NCBI RefSeq assembly: GCF_003254525.1 | Contig: NZ_QFYS01000009.1 | Coordinates: 62,001 to 126,000, forward strand | DNA: 64,000 nt | Source of the DNA: Phenylobacterium kunshanense | Lineage (GTDB): Bacteria > Pseudomonadota > Alphaproteobacteria > Caulobacterales > Caulobacteraceae | Direction: 5' to 3' | In this document: positions 46,237 to 55,578 of the stretch, in pieces | Layout: each line of letters opens with the position of its first letter | Position numbering within the stretch: position 1 is the first letter of the stretch | Notes under the pieces: generated by a model | Databases searched by the model: none | Told to the model about the DNA's origin: nothing | Seen by the model: the letters and a program-made list of their open reading frames with translations, nothing else | Position numbers and translations under genes: made by a program

Positions 46237-47064
46237 ATGAACGACGTGTCCGTGGCCCAACCGGCCGCCGGTTCGGCCCTCAAGGCGTCCGGGGCTTTCT
46301 TCGTCGAGACGGTGACGTGGGTCCATCACTGGACCGACACCCTGTTCTCGTTCCGGACCACCCGTGATCCGGGCTTCCGCTTCCAGAGCGGACAGTTCGT
46401 GATGGTCGGCCTGATGAAGGAAGACGGCAAGCCGCTGGTGCGCGCCTATTCCATCGCCTCGCCGTCGTGGCACGAGGAGCTGGAGTTCTATTCCATCAAG
46501 GTGCCGGACGGCCCGCTGACCTCGCGCCTGCAGCACCTGAAGGTGGGCGACCAGGTCCTGATCGGCCGCAAGCCCACCGGCACCCTGGTGCTGGACGGCC
46601 TGAAGCCCGGCAGGCGGCTCTACATGCTGGGCACCGGCACGGGCCTCGCCCCCTGGCTGTCGCTGGCCCGGGACCCAGAGGTGTATGACCGCTTCGAGCA
46701 GGTGATCGTTACGCACACGGTGCGGGAGGTGGCTGACCTGAACTACGCCGACCTGTTCGAGACGGACCTGCCGAACGACGAGATCCTCGGCGAGCTGGTG
46801 GCCGGCAAGCTGCGCTACTACCCGACGGTCACGCGCGAGGAGTTCCGCACAAAGGGCCGGATCACCGACCTGATCGAGAGCGGCCAGCTGTTCCGCGACC
46901 TGGGCAATCCGCCGTTCGACCCGGCCGAGGATCGGGTCATGCTCTGCGGCGGCCCCTCGGTGCTGGCTGACCTGAAGCAGCAGCTCCTGGACCGCGGCTA
47001 TGTGGAAGGCTCGATCGCGGCGCCGGGCGATTTCGTGCTGGAGCGGGCGTTCGTCGAGACCTGA
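46237..47064 (+). CDS. fpr: Ferredoxin-NADP(+) reductase
   Basis: 275 residues, plant/bacterial FNR type. FAD-binding RAYSIASPSWHEELEFYSIKV (RxYS motif) near residue 68, NADP-binding GTGTGLAPWLS near 129, and CGGPSVL near 230. Typical Fpr length and C-terminus. It supplies reduced ferredoxin or flavodoxin, and its place directly after cysH makes it the likely electron donor system for CysI. It may also respond to oxidative stress as Fpr does elsewhere. Start 10 bases after the cysH stop with CAGGAA ribosome site. Confidence 0.92.
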   Translation: MNDVSVAQPAAGSALKASGAFFVETVTWVHHWTDTLFSFRTTRDPGFRFQSGQFVMVGLMKEDGKPLVRAYSIASPSWHEELEFYSIKVPDGPLTSRLQHLKVGDQVLIGRKPTGTLVLDGLKPGRRLYMLGTGTGLAPWLSLARDPEVYDRFEQVIVTHTVREVADLNYADLFETDLPNDEILGELVAGKLRYYPTVTREEFRTKGRITDLIESGQLFRDLGNPPFDPAEDRVMLCGGPSVLADLKQQLLDRGYVEGSIAAPGDFVLERAFVET

Positions 47065-47227
47065 GGCCGTCTGGCCGAGCCAAGCCGGCCCCGCCTTCGC
47101 GGGTAAGGGTCTACAAAACCTTAAGGCGAGTGCGAGGCGCGATGTCTCAGCACTTTCCCTTAGGTGTTCTGCCGAAATTTAACCATAACGCGAGTTGTGC
47201 GACTCTGGGCATGGTTGGAGACGCACC

Positions 47228-48109
47228 ATGTCGGTTGTCACGTTCGAGCCCGTCGAGGGCCGGCCCTCGCTGCTGAGTCAGCTGGCGGGCCTGTTCGGCG
47301 CGCGCCCCCGGACCCATCGACGGGTGACACCTGACAGCGAGGCCCCCGCGCTCTCATGGCCCGGCATGGCGGGTCTGTCGCCGGATGAGGTAGAGGCCTG
47401 GCGGCCGATCTGCGATGTCGCGGCCCGGTTGGCGGAGGCCCCGCCGCCGGCGACGCCTGCCGCTCCGGCCCACATTCTGGACCGCGTGCTCGCCGAACTC
47501 GAGGGCGTCGCCGCTCACCATGAGACCCGGGACGTGACGGTGCTGTTCGCCGACGTGCGCGGCTTCACCAGCTTCGCCCAGGCGCTACGCGACAATCCCC
47601 GCCGCCTCGCCGACCTCATCGGGGGGATCCTGGACCCCCTGAGCGACGTGGTGTTGGCGCACGGCGGCGTCATCGACAAGTACATGGGCGACTGTGTGAT
47701 GGCCTTCTGGGGCGCCCCCGACGACGACCCTGACCATGCGCGCCACGCGGTCCAGGCGGCGCGGGCGATGCTGGGCGCAATGGACGCGGTGAACGCCTGG
47801 GTGGCCGAGGCCTTCGCCGACCTGGGACTGCCGAGGATCGAGATCGGGATCGGCGTCAACTCCGGCGAGTGCGTGGTCGGCAATGTGGGGAGCCGCCGCC
47901 GCTTCGACTATTCCGTGCTGGGCGACCCGGTGAACGTGGCCTCGCGCCTTGAAGGGCTCTGCAAGGATTTCGGGACGCCCCTGATGGTGGGGGAGGAGAC
48001 GGCGCGCCGGCTGACCGGCGACGCCGTTCTCCAGGACATCGGCCAGGTGGCGCTGCGGGGCCGGGCCGGCCGCCAGCGCGTCTACGGGTTGGCCTCGGCG
48101 GCCGACTGA
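47228..48109 (+). CDS. Class III adenylate cyclase
   Basis: 293 residues, soluble. The cyclase homology domain covers ~100-290. Metal Asp109 (FADVRGFT) and Asp155 (KYMGDCVMAF), adenine-specifying Lys151 and Asp227 (FDYSVLGD), and transition-state Asn236 and Arg240 (NVASR) are all present, so it should be active on ATP. The N-terminal ~95 residues have no recognised domain and are Pro/Ala-rich. The 163 bases upstream contain an AT-rich stretch with TTAACCAT (47176-47183), a CtrA-like half-site. The 3' end overlaps the convergent P-loop gene by 28 bases. Confidence 0.9.
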   Translation: MSVVTFEPVEGRPSLLSQLAGLFGARPRTHRRVTPDSEAPALSWPGMAGLSPDEVEAWRPICDVAARLAEAPPPATPAAPAHILDRVLAELEGVAAHHETRDVTVLFADVRGFTSFAQALRDNPRRLADLIGGILDPLSDVVLAHGGVIDKYMGDCVMAFWGAPDDDPDHARHAVQAARAMLGAMDAVNAWVAEAFADLGLPRIEIGIGVNSGECVVGNVGSRRRFDYSVLGDPVNVASRLEGLCKDFGTPLMVGEETARRLTGDAVLQDIGQVALRGRAGRQRVYGLASAAD

Positions 48110-48624
48110 AGCACGAAGTCGGCGCGCCAGGCGACGTCACCGCGCGGAACGATGACCGGCGTGTAGCCGAGGATCGGCAGCCGCTGGCGGATCAGCTCGA
48201 AGGTCCGCTCGGCCTCGGGCCAGTCCTGACGCCGTTCGGCGTCGGTCTCGTAGATCTCGCGCCAGGGCGGGAAGAGAAACACCTTCGGATTGTAGCGGCG
48301 GGTGCGGACCGCCTCGTCCAGCTCCGGCCAGGGCGGGACGCCGTTGGCGCCGTGGCTGTCGATGATCCCACGGTCGAATAACACGCGGCGGGTCTCCCCG
48401 GCCATTCGGTCGAAGATCGCGATGTCCCGGCGCGCACAGGCGGCGACGAAGGCGGGATTGTCCAGCCAGGGCGTCTCCTGTCCGCCGCTGGCCATCGCCT
48501 CGCGGACCACGGCGCGTGCGGTCTCCTCGACCACCTGTTCGCCGAGGCTCGCGAGACGGCGCAGAACTGTTGTCTTGCCCACGCCGGGACCGCCGGTGAG
48601 GACGAAGAAGTTCGGCTTGTGCAT
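48082..48624 (-). CDS. P-loop NTPase (AAA_28-type)
   Basis: 180 residues. Walker A GGPGVGKTT near residue 11-19, DRGIIDSHG near 84, and a C-terminal arm ending TPVIVPRGDVAWRADFVL. It resembles the AAA_28/NadR-kinase-like family, small ATP-binding proteins that may phosphorylate a small metabolite or nucleoside. No regulatory domain. It converges on the cyclase gene and overlaps it by 28 bases. Confidence 0.85.
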   Translation of the reverse strand: MHKPNFFVLTGGPGVGKTTVLRRLASLGEQVVEETARAVVREAMASGGQETPWLDNPAFVAACARRDIAIFDRMAGETRRVLFDRGIIDSHGANGVPPWPELDEAVRTRRYNPKVFLFPPWREIYETDAERRQDWPEAERTFELIRQRLPILGYTPVIVPRGDVAWRADFVLQSAAEANP

Positions 48625-48659
48625 CGGATGTCCCTCGCCCTGACGGTGAGGGGCGGGCC

Positions 48660-49139
48660 TCAGGCCGGCGGGCAGCCCTTGAACTGGCCGACCTTCACCG
48701 CCGTGAGCGTGGCCAGGTTCAGCTTCTGCATCGGCTTCATCGAGGCCGCGCCGTGGCCGGTGTAGAGGTCGATGCGTTGACCCTTGATCGCGCCGCCGAC
48801 GTCGGAAGCGTACCAGTAGCCGTCATGCGTGCCGCCGTCCGGCATCTTCAGGCCCACGGTCTCCTTGATGAACAGGACCGTGCGGCGGGGAATGAGGGTC
48901 TTGTCCACGGCGATCGTGCGCATCGGCACCACCTTGCAGCCGAGGCTGTCGAGCGATCCGACGCCCTTGGCGCCGCGGTGGTAGAGGGTCGCCTTCACAT
49001 TGAAGACGCCGGTGCCGGGCAGGGCCCCGCTGATCACTGAGGTGACGAGGTCACCAAGCGGATCGTTTGTCGCGGCTTGGGCGTTGGGGGCGATACCGAT
49101 GGCGGAAAATACTGCCAGGGCGGCGAGGCGGCGTCGCAT
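48660..49139 (-). CDS. Exported 3D-domain protein (MltA C-terminal-like)
   Basis: 159 residues with signal peptide (MRRRLAALAVFSAIGIAPNAQA). The 3D fold is seen as MRTIAVDKTLIPRRTVLFI... and GYWYASDVGGAIKGQRIDLYTG, with the three conserved Asp of the double-psi barrel, as in the catalytic part of lytic transglycosylase MltA. Probably peptidoglycan-active in the periplasm, but too small to be a full MltA. Divergent from the GST gene; an inverted repeat (49233-49249) lies between. Confidence 0.85.
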   Translation of the reverse strand: MRRRLAALAVFSAIGIAPNAQAATNDPLGDLVTSVISGALPGTGVFNVKATLYHRGAKGVGSLDSLGCKVVPMRTIAVDKTLIPRRTVLFIKETVGLKMPDGGTHDGYWYASDVGGAIKGQRIDLYTGHGAASMKPMQKLNLATLTAVKVGQFKGCPPA

Positions 49140-49232
49140 TGACGGCGTCCTCCTTCGTCGTTGAACTGGTGCCCGGACTCCTAGCGGCTCAGGTCCGGCG
49201 GGGCAACCCCGGATGCCCTTCTTCCGGTTGCC

Positions 49233-49249
49233 TGTCAGTTTTCCTGACA
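49233..49249. promoter_or_regulatory. Inverted repeat TGTCAG-N5-CTGACA in the divergent intergenic region
   Basis: Perfect 6-bp arms with an AT-rich 5-base spacer, between the 3D-domain gene (-) and GST gene (+). It is 77 bases from the GST start and 94 from the 3D start, so it could control both. The regulator is unknown. Confidence 0.45.
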
Positions 49250-49325
49250 ATCTGGGATAGGCGTATTGGCTTGCGCTCCCGAGGGAAACCGTCGATCTGC
49301 GGCGTGCGCCACAATGGGGGATCGC

Positions 49326-49907
49326 GTGAAAATCTATGGTGACGGCAAGTCGGGCAACTGCCTGAAAGTGAAGTGGACGGCCGATTTTCTGGGGCTGTCG
49401 TACGACTGGATCGAGATCGACATCATGCAGGGCGAGTCGCGCACGCCCGCCTATCTGGCGCTCAATCCGGCCGGCCAGGTTCCCACCCTCGTCCTCGATG
49501 ACGGCCGACCGCTGGCCCAGTCGAACGCCATCATCATTCACCTGGCCGAGGGCTCGGCGCTGATCCCGGAAGACCCCTACGACCGGGCGCGGATGCTGGA
49601 GTGGATGTTCTGGGAGCAGTACAGCCACGAGCCTTACGTCGCCGTGGCGCGGTTCCACGTGAAGTACCTGGGCAAGCCTGTGGCGGATCTGGAGCCGCGG
49701 CTGGTGGAACGCGGGGCTGCGGCGCTGCAGCGTCTGGAGCTCGGGCTGGCGGATAGTCCGTTCCTGGTCGGCGGCCGAGCGAGCCTCGCGGACGTGGCGC
49801 TCGTGGCCTACACGCGGGTCTGCCACGAGGGCGGCTTCAGCCTGGACGCGTACCCGGCGGTGAAGGCCTGGGTGGCGCGCGTGGAAGCGGCGCTGGGCAT
49901 CCGCTGA
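49326..49907 (+). CDS. Glutathione S-transferase
   Basis: 193 residues from GTG 49326 (GGGGGA 5 bases upstream; an ATG at 49314 is possible). Thioredoxin-like N-domain: VKIYGDGKSGNCLKVKWTADFLGL with cis-Pro segment GQVPTLVLDDGRPLAQSNAII (SNAI binds glutathione gamma-Glu). All-alpha C-domain follows (~85-190, ARMLEWMFWEQYSHEPYVAVARF). The N-terminal catalytic position appears as Ser (GKSGNC), as in the beta/theta-related proteobacterial classes. Role in detoxification of electrophiles is likely. Confidence 0.88.
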   Translation: MKIYGDGKSGNCLKVKWTADFLGLSYDWIEIDIMQGESRTPAYLALNPAGQVPTLVLDDGRPLAQSNAIIIHLAEGSALIPEDPYDRARMLEWMFWEQYSHEPYVAVARFHVKYLGKPVADLEPRLVERGAAALQRLELGLADSPFLVGGRASLADVALVAYTRVCHEGGFSLDAYPAVKAWVARVEAALGIR

Positions 49908-49949
49908 GGCGGCTTGCCTTTAGGGCAGGGGGCGGCCAAACGGGGAGGC

Positions 49950-50957
49950 ATGAAACGCCTTGCCGCGCTGGCGCTCGCCGGCCTCGTCGTCACCACGCCC
50001 TCGACCGTGCTTGCCTGGGGCAACACGGGCCACCGGATCATCGGGGAAGCCGCCGTCCGCGCCTTGCCGTCCGACTTGCCGGCCTTCGTGCGCACGCGAC
50101 AGGCGGCGCGCGACGTCGGTGAGCTGTCGCGTGAACCGGATCGCTCCAAGGGTTCGGGCAAGCTGCACGGCCATGATCGCGACGCCGCGCACTTCGTGGA
50201 CCTGGACGAGGAGGGTAAGGTGCTGGGCGGGCCGCCGATGCTGCCGCTGGCGGCGACGCGCGCCGACTACGAGACGGCCATGCGGGCCCACAAGCTGGAC
50301 CAGTGGCAGGGTGGCTACCTTCCGTACGCCATCCTCGACCGTTACCAGCAACTCACCACCGATTTCGCCTACTGGCGCGTGCTGAAGGCCGCCGAGGCGA
50401 ACCGGAAGTGGTCGAAGAACCGGGCATGGTTCCGCGAGGACCGGATTCGGCGCGAGGCGTTGATCCTCAAGACCATGGGCGAACTGTCCCACTTCATCGC
50501 CGACGGCAGCCAGCCTCTGCACGTGACGGTGCACTACAACGGCTGGGGCGACTATTCGAACCCGAACGGCTACTCGACGGCCAAGCTGCACGGACCGTTC
50601 GAGAGCGAACTTGTGCAGGCCAACGTCAAGCCGGCGGCGGTTTGGGCGAAGATGACCTCGCCGCGCTCCTGCGCCTGTCCGATCGAGCAGCGCGTCACGG
50701 ACTATCTGGTCGCCACCGGCAAGCTGGCCATTCCGTTCTATGAGCTCGAGAAGGCGGGGGGCCTCGCGCCCGGCGATCCCCGAGGGCCGGCCTTCGCCAC
50801 CGACCGGATCGCGGTCGGCGCCTCGGAGCTGCGCGATGTGATCGCCGAGGCCTGGCGGGCCAGCGAGAACAGCAAGGTCGGCTGGAGGCCGGTGGCCGTG
50901 AAGGACGTGCTGGCGGGCAAGGTCGACCCTTATCCCGCGCTCTACGGCATCGACTGA
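49950..50957 (+). CDS. S1/P1-type zinc nuclease (secreted)
   Basis: 335 residues, GGGGAGG ribosome site. The signal peptide ends ...STVLA so that the mature protein begins with Trp23 ([13 protein letters not shown]); an N-terminal Trp and His28 are zinc ligands in this family. Further ligands: DAAHFVDL and [15 protein letters not shown] (H...D...H). The fold is that of P1 nuclease/zinc-dependent phospholipase C. It degrades single-stranded nucleic acid or phosphodiesters in the periplasm, giving phosphate and nucleosides. Its stop overlaps the NUDIX start (TGATG). Confidence 0.9.
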   Translation: MKRLAALALAGLVVTTPSTVLAWGNTGHRIIGEAAVRALPSDLPAFVRTRQAARDVGELSREPDRSKGSGKLHGHDRDAAHFVDLDEEGKVLGGPPMLPLAATRADYETAMRAHKLDQWQGGYLPYAILDRYQQLTTDFAYWRVLKAAEANRKWSKNRAWFREDRIRREALILKTMGELSHFIADGSQPLHVTVHYNGWGDYSNPNGYSTAKLHGPFESELVQANVKPAAVWAKMTSPRSCACPIEQRVTDYLVATGKLAIPFYELEKAGGLAPGDPRGPAFATDRIAVGASELRDVIAEAWRASENSKVGWRPVAVKDVLAGKVDPYPALYGID

Positions 50958-51418
50958 TGGCGGTCCCGCAGTTCGGCCAGCCGCCCGAGGGCCTGGCGCC
51001 GCCGGACCGTCCCGCCGCCTTTTGCGTGATCGAAAGGGACGGCCTCATCGCGCTGGTCGAGGTCGAGTGGGGGGGGCGTGGCCTGTTGCTGCATCTACCC
51101 GGCGGCGGGCTGGACGAGGGCGAGACCGAGGCCGACGCGGCGATCCGGGAATGCGGCGAGGAGGCTGGCCTGGATGTCGTCCTGGACGAGACGCCTTTCG
51201 TGCGCGCCGACCACTATTTCCTGCACCACGATCGGGTGATCCGGAACACGCGCGGGGCCTTCTTCGCGGGGCGCGTGGCGGCCGAGGATCCAGCGCTGAA
51301 GACCGAGGCGGACCACAACCTCGTCTGGATGGACCCGCAGGAGGCGGTCGTACGGCTGGAGCGCGAGTCCCACGCCTGGGCAGTGGCGGCGTGGCTGAGA
51401 TTGCGCGCGCGAGCCTGA
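50957..51418 (+). CDS. NUDIX hydrolase
   Basis: 153 residues. The NUDIX box is complete: [24 protein letters not shown] near residues 45-68 (G-x5-E-x7-REx2EExGx, here with C in the middle). It hydrolyses nucleoside diphosphate derivatives. The ATG overlaps the nuclease stop, so the pair may process nucleotide products in different compartments (nuclease exported, NUDIX cytosolic). Confidence 0.9.
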   Translation: MAVPQFGQPPEGLAPPDRPAAFCVIERDGLIALVEVEWGGRGLLLHLPGGGLDEGETEADAAIRECGEEAGLDVVLDETPFVRADHYFLHHDRVIRNTRGAFFAGRVAAEDPALKTEADHNLVWMDPQEAVVRLERESHAWAVAAWLRLRARA

Positions 51419-51435
51419 GGCTCTACAGGCGCGCC

Positions 51436-52329
51436 ATGACAGCGAAGATCATCGAAGGCCTGCCCGTCGCCGAACGCCTGCGCGCCGAGGTGACGGCCGA
51501 GGTCGCGCGCCTGCGGGCCGAACATGGACTGCAGCCGGGGCTGGCGGTGGTGCTGGTCGGCGAGGACCCTGCCAGCCAGGCCTATGTGAAGTCCAAGGGC
51601 GAGCAGTCGCTGGCGGCCGGAATGCATTCCGTGACCCACCGACTGCCGGCCGACACGAAGCAGGACGAGCTGCTCCGGCTGATCGCCGACCTGAACGCCG
51701 ACCCGCTGATCCACGGCATCCTGGTGCAACTGCCGCTGCCGAAGCACCTGGACGAGAAGCCGGTGATCGACGCTATCGATCCCGACAAGGACGTCGACGG
51801 GCTGCATGTGGTCAATGCCGGGCGCCTGGTGGCCGGACTGCCGGCGCTGACGGCCTGCACGCCGGTGGGCTGCATGGTGCTGCTGCGCGACACCCTGGGC
51901 GACCTGACCGGCAAGCATGCGGTGGTGGTCGGCCGCTCGCGCCTGGTGGGCAAGCCGATCGGCCAGCTCCTCCTGGCGGCGAACTGCACCGTGACCATGG
52001 CGCATTCCAAGACGGTGGACCTGCCGGCCGTGTGCCGCAGCGCCGACATCCTGGTGGCGGCGGTGGGCCAGCCGCGGATGATCCGTGGCGACTGGATCAA
52101 GCCGGGCGCCTGCGTCATCGACGTGGGCATCAACCGTGTGCCGTTCGACAACCCGGAACAGGCGGCTCTGGGAAAGACCAAGCTGGTCGGCGACGTGAAC
52201 TACAAGGAAGCGGTCCAGGTGGCGGGCTCGATCACCCCGGTGCCGAAGGGCGTGGGCCCCATGACCGTGGCTTGTCTGTTGCAGAACACGGTCACCGCCG
52301 CCAAGCGGATCGCCGGGATCGACAGCTAG
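51436..52329 (+). CDS. folD: Methylenetetrahydrofolate dehydrogenase/cyclohydrolase
   Basis: 297 residues. Conserved active-site segments: [10 protein letters not shown] (catalytic Lys), [22 protein letters not shown]-binding [17 protein letters not shown] and the C-terminal [19 protein letters not shown]. It interconverts 5,10-methylene-, methenyl- and 10-formyl-tetrahydrofolate, essential for one-carbon metabolism. Full expected length. It ends 7 bases before the convergent rRNA methyltransferase gene. Confidence 0.96.
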   Translation: MTAKIIEGLPVAERLRAEVTAEVARLRAEHGLQPGLAVVLVGEDPASQAYVKSKGEQSLAAGMHSVTHRLPADTKQDELLRLIADLNADPLIHGILVQLPLPKHLDEKPVIDAIDPDKDVDGLHVVNAGRLVAGLPALTACTPVGCMVLLRDTLGDLTGKHAVVVGRSRLVGKPIGQLLLAANCTVTMAHSKTVDLPAVCRSADILVAAVGQPRMIRGDWIKPGACVIDVGINRVPFDNPEQAALGKTKLVGDVNYKEAVQVAGSITPVPKGVGPMTVACLLQNTVTAAKRIAGIDS

Positions 52330-52336
52330 GGCCGGA

Positions 52337-53125
52337 TCAGCCGGTGGCGGCGTAGATCATGATGCCCGTGGCCACCGACAGGTTCAGGCTGTCGGCGCGG
52401 CCACGCATGGGGATCTTCACATTGACGTCGCAGAGGGCGGCAAGGTCGGGCGTCAGGCCCTGCTGCTCGTTGCCCATCAGGATCAGGGCCGGCTTGCGAT
52501 AGGCGGCCTTGCGATGGTCGACCTCGGCCGTCAGCAGGGTGCCGACCACCGAGCCGGTCCAGCCGGCCCGCCAGGCGGCGAACTCGGCCTCTGTGGCGCG
52601 GGCGAGGGGCACGGCGAAGATCGAGCCCATGGTCGCGCGCACCGCCTCGACCGAATAGGGATCGCAGCACTCCCCCACCAGGACCAGGGCGCCGCAGCCG
52701 GCGGAGTCGGCGGTGCGGATGATGGTCCCGAGGTTGCCAGGGTCGCGGACGCGGTGGAGGGCGACCACGCATTCGGCGGCGCCGGGCTTCACGTCCTTCA
52801 GATCGATGAACGCCTGCGGGAAGACTCCGACGACGGCCTGCGGGTTCTCGCGGCGGGAGACCTTGGCAAGGATGTCGTGAGTGACCTCGATCACCTGGCC
52901 GCCCGCGGCGAGGGTGGCCTGCACCGCCTTCTTCATCATCGGATGGGCGGCGGCGTCGGGGCCGTGCATCAGGATCTTCGGCGCGTGGCCGGTGTCGATG
53001 CCCTCGATGACGTTCTTGAGGCCCTCGGCGACGAAGAGACCGGTTTCGTCCCGCTCCTTGCGCATGTGCAGGGCGCGGACGGCCTTCACCGTCGGGTTGG
53101 AGAGGGAGGTGATGCGCGCGTTCAT
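52337..53125 (-). CDS. TrmH/SpoU-family RNA methyltransferase
   Basis: 262 residues from ATG 53125 (ATGA overlap with the upstream gene). The N-terminal RNA-binding part (NARITSLSNPTVKAVRALHMRKERDETGLFVAEG) is the SpoU_sub_bind type. The SPOUT motifs 1-3 are present: HRVRDPGNLGTIIRTADSAGCGAL, MGNEQQGL and ADSLNLSVATGI. It 2'-O-methylates rRNA or tRNA ribose as a trefoil-knot dimer. Coexpressed with the class I methyltransferase upstream. Confidence 0.92.
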   Translation of the reverse strand: MNARITSLSNPTVKAVRALHMRKERDETGLFVAEGLKNVIEGIDTGHAPKILMHGPDAAAHPMMKKAVQATLAAGGQVIEVTHDILAKVSRRENPQAVVGVFPQAFIDLKDVKPGAAECVVALHRVRDPGNLGTIIRTADSAGCGALVLVGECCDPYSVEAVRATMGSIFAVPLARATEAEFAAWRAGWTGSVVGTLLTAEVDHRKAAYRKPALILMGNEQQGLTPDLAALCDVNVKIPMRGRADSLNLSVATGIMIYAATG

Positions 53126-54015
53126 GCCGACCAGCGGGCGTAGAAGCTCATGCCGATGGCGCGGTCGCCGCGGTCTTCCATCAGCGCCAGCTCGCCCCAC
53201 TCGATGCGCCCGGCGCGGGCGGCCAGCTTTTCGGCCAGCAGGCCTGCGAGGGCGGCGCCAGATATCCGCTCGGCGTAGGCGTTGAGCACCAGGAACCGGG
53301 CGTTATCCGACAGCAGCTCGGCGCAGAGGCCGGCCAGCTCGGGCAGGTCCTCGAAGAGGCGCCAGACCTGGCCGTCGGGGCCGCGGCCGTACTTCGGCGG
53401 GTCTAGGATGATCCCCTCATACTTCGAGCCGCGGCGAACTTCGCGCTGGACGTACTTGCGCGCATCCTCGGTGATCCAGCGGACGGGGCGGTCGGCGAGG
53501 CCGGACAGCTCGGAGTTCTCGCGCGCCCAGGCCACCGCCTTCTTGGAGGCGTCCACATGGGTCACGGCGGCGCCCGCGGCGGCCATCACCAGGCTGGCGA
53601 CCCCGGTGTAGCCGAAGAGGTTCAGCACCCGCGGCTGGGCGGCGGCGCGCACCTGCTGGTCGAGCCAGGCCCAGTTGGCGGCCTGCTCGGGGAAAAAGGC
53701 GAGGTGGCGGAAGGCGGTGAAGCGCCCGTGGAATTTTACCCCGCCCCAGCCGAGCGGCCAGGTTTCCCTGGGTTTTCCACGGAAGCGCCAGCGGCCGGCG
53801 TCCTCCTCGTCGGTGGGGTCGAACACCGCGTCGGCGGCGTCCCAGGCGCTCTGCGGCAGGCGCGGGGTCCAGAGGCACTGAGGCTCGGGCCGGACCACCT
53901 TGTACGGGCCATAGCGCTCCAGCTTGCGACCGCCGCCGGAGTCCAGCAGGGCGTAGTCACTCCACCCGGAGGTGCGCATGACCTGCGATTCCTCGGCGAC
54001 GTGCGGCCCGTTCAT
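53122..54015 (-). CDS. Class I SAM-dependent methyltransferase (RlmI/RlmK-like)
   Basis: 297 residues. Motif I LNLFGYTGVASLVMAAAGA near residue 130, HVDASKKAVAWARENSELSGL (motif II) and the catalytic ILDPPKYGRG near 205, where DPPK/DPPY marks base methyltransferases of RNA. No N-terminal PUA domain, unlike E. coli RlmI, so it is the shorter 'SAM methyltransferase' version common in alphaproteobacteria. Stop overlaps the TrmH-type gene start. Confidence 0.87.
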   Translation of the reverse strand: MNGPHVAEESQVMRTSGWSDYALLDSGGGRKLERYGPYKVVRPEPQCLWTPRLPQSAWDAADAVFDPTDEEDAGRWRFRGKPRETWPLGWGGVKFHGRFTAFRHLAFFPEQAANWAWLDQQVRAAAQPRVLNLFGYTGVASLVMAAAGAAVTHVDASKKAVAWARENSELSGLADRPVRWITEDARKYVQREVRRGSKYEGIILDPPKYGRGPDGQVWRLFEDLPELAGLCAELLSDNARFLVLNAYAERISGAALAGLLAEKLAARAGRIEWGELALMEDRGDRAIGMSFYARWSA

Positions 54016-54090
54016 GCCGGCCCCTTACGCGGAGAGTGGCGCGCCCGTCCACCCCGCAGACGCCAGCCTGCAGACAAGGACTTGTCACAG

Positions 54091-54114
54091 TTACGGAATT
54101 GCGGTCCGCTAGAC
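54091..54114 (+). promoter_or_regulatory. Candidate housekeeping promoter of the TetR-btuFCD unit
   Basis: TTACGG (54091-54096), 11 bases, GCTAGAC (54108-54114). It resembles the Caulobacter sigma-73 consensus TTGaCgS-N10-14-GCTANAWC, and lies 26 bases before the TetR start. Confidence 0.35.
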
Positions 54115-54139
54115 GCTGCTTTGGGATTGGGGAGAGTCC

Positions 54140-54775
54140 ATGAGCGCAGTAGCGCCCGCGACGCGGAAGACCGCGCGCAAGGCGAAGGGTGACGGCCACC
54201 TCCGTCGGGCCGAGATTCTCGACGCGGCGGAGCGTATCTTCGTCGCCGAGGGCTATGACGGCGCGACCATCCGCAAGATCGCGGACGAGGTCGGCGTGTC
54301 GTCCACCGCCCTTTACATGCACTTCGCCGACAAGGCCGGCATCCTGCACGAGATCGTGGGGGGCGCCCTCAGTCAGCTTCTGGCCAGCAACACCGAGATC
54401 GCGGGCAAGCCGCTGGACGCGGTGGTGCGCACTCGCATGATGCTGGACGCCTACATGCGCTGGGGGCTCGAACACCCCAACGCCTATCAGCTTGTCTATT
54501 GCTCCCGGGGTCCGGTATCGAGCGACCCCACCCCGGAGCGCACCTCGGACCTGAGCAGCCAATGCTACGAAGCCTTCTCAGGGGTGGTGCGCGAGGTGGC
54601 GGCCAGCGGCCGGCTGCGGACCGGCAGCGCCGACTCGGCGGCCCAGGCGCTGTGGATGGCGTGCCACGGCGTGGTGGCGCTGATCATCAGCCGTCCGACC
54701 TTCGAGTGGACCGATCACGAGGAACTGATGCGGATCACCCTCGACGGCATGCTGCACGGGCTGGTCATCGACTAG
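54140..54775 (+). CDS. TetR/AcrR-family transcriptional regulator
   Basis: 211 residues. HTH at ~24-70: GHLRRAEILDAAERIFVAEGYDGATIRKIADEVGVSSTALYMHFADKAGIL. The C-terminal domain (EHPNAYQLVYCSRGP..., [16 protein letters not shown]) is TetR_C-like. GGGGAG upstream gives a strong start. It precedes the BtuFCD-like genes and overlaps the binding-protein frame, which suggests it regulates that transporter. No cobalamin riboswitch is evident in the 124 bases upstream, an unusual arrangement for B12 transport. Confidence 0.9.
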   Translation: MSAVAPATRKTARKAKGDGHLRRAEILDAAERIFVAEGYDGATIRKIADEVGVSSTALYMHFADKAGILHEIVGGALSQLLASNTEIAGKPLDAVVRTRMMLDAYMRWGLEHPNAYQLVYCSRGPVSSDPTPERTSDLSSQCYEAFSGVVREVAASGRLRTGSADSAAQALWMACHGVVALIISRPTFEWTDHEELMRITLDGMLHGLVID

Positions 54776-55578
54776 CGGCGATCGCCGTAGCTGCCTCCAT
54801 CTCGCCGACGGCGGCGCAGGCCGCCCCGCGTGTGCTGTCCCTGGACCAGTGCGCGGACCAGTATGTCCTGGCGTTGAGCCCACGCGCGTCGATCGTGGGA
54901 CTTTCGACGCGGGCCGATGACGCAGATTCCCGGATGAGGGCGCTGGCGCGCGGTCTACCGAAGCGGCGCGTGGACCTGGAAACCGCGCTGGCCACGCGGC
55001 CGGATGTGGTCGTCCGCTACTGGGGCGGCGATCCGCGACTGGTCGGAGCGCTGGAGCAGCGGGGCGTGCGTGTGGTCACGATCGCCGAGGCTAACGAATT
55101 CAGTCAGGTGCGGGCCAACATCCGTCGCGTCGCTGCGGCGTTGGGCCAGACGCCTGCGGGAGAGCTTCTGGTGGCGGGGGTGGACCGACGGCTTGCCGGG
55201 GCGGCCGGCGCCTGGCGTGGGACGCGCGCCCTGTACCTGACGCCAGGCGGCGTGACCGCCGGCCCGGGGACCCTGGTGGATGCGGTCATGCGCGCCGCCG
55301 GGCTCTCCAACGCGGAGGCGCGGCCGGGCTACCAGACGGTCTCCCTCGAGCAGCTGGCGCTGGACCCGCCGCAGGCGGCGGTGCTGGGCTTCTTCGACAC
55401 ATTCCAGCTCGCGGGAGACAGTTGGGGCATGGGGCGCCATCGTGTCCTCCAGCGCGTCGCGCAGGAACGCGCCGTGGCGAGCCTGCCGGGCTCGATGCTC
55501 GGCTGTCCCGACTGGGGGGCCGCCGAGGCGGTCGAAGCCCTCGCCGCGGCTGCTCCGTCCCGGCGCATCGTGCGATGA
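54706..55578 (+). CDS. btuF: Periplasmic substrate-binding protein of BtuF/FecB type (start uncertain)
   Basis: ~290 residues if GTG 54706 is used. The mature part begins near [33 protein letters not shown], typical of BtuF-like cobalamin and siderophore-binding proteins (helical-backbone fold, [26 protein letters not shown]). A signal-like hydrophobic stretch [17 protein letters not shown] lies at 54772-54822, but the frame has no ATG/GTG/TTG close to it; GTG at 54706 would put ~20 basic residues before it and overlap tetR by 70 bases. A non-canonical start or a sequence error is possible. The stop overlaps the permease start (ATGA). Confidence 0.8.
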   Translation: MDRSRGTDADHPRRHAARAGHRLAAIAVAASISPTAAQAAPRVLSLDQCADQYVLALSPRASIVGLSTRADDADSRMRALARGLPKRRVDLETALATRPDVVVRYWGGDPRLVGALEQRGVRVVTIAEANEFSQVRANIRRVAAALGQTPAGELLVAGVDRRLAGAAGAWRGTRALYLTPGGVTAGPGTLVDAVMRAAGLSNAEARPGYQTVSLEQLALDPPQAAVLGFFDTFQLAGDSWGMGRHRVLQRVAQERAVASLPGSMLGCPDWGAAEAVEALAAAAPSRRIVR

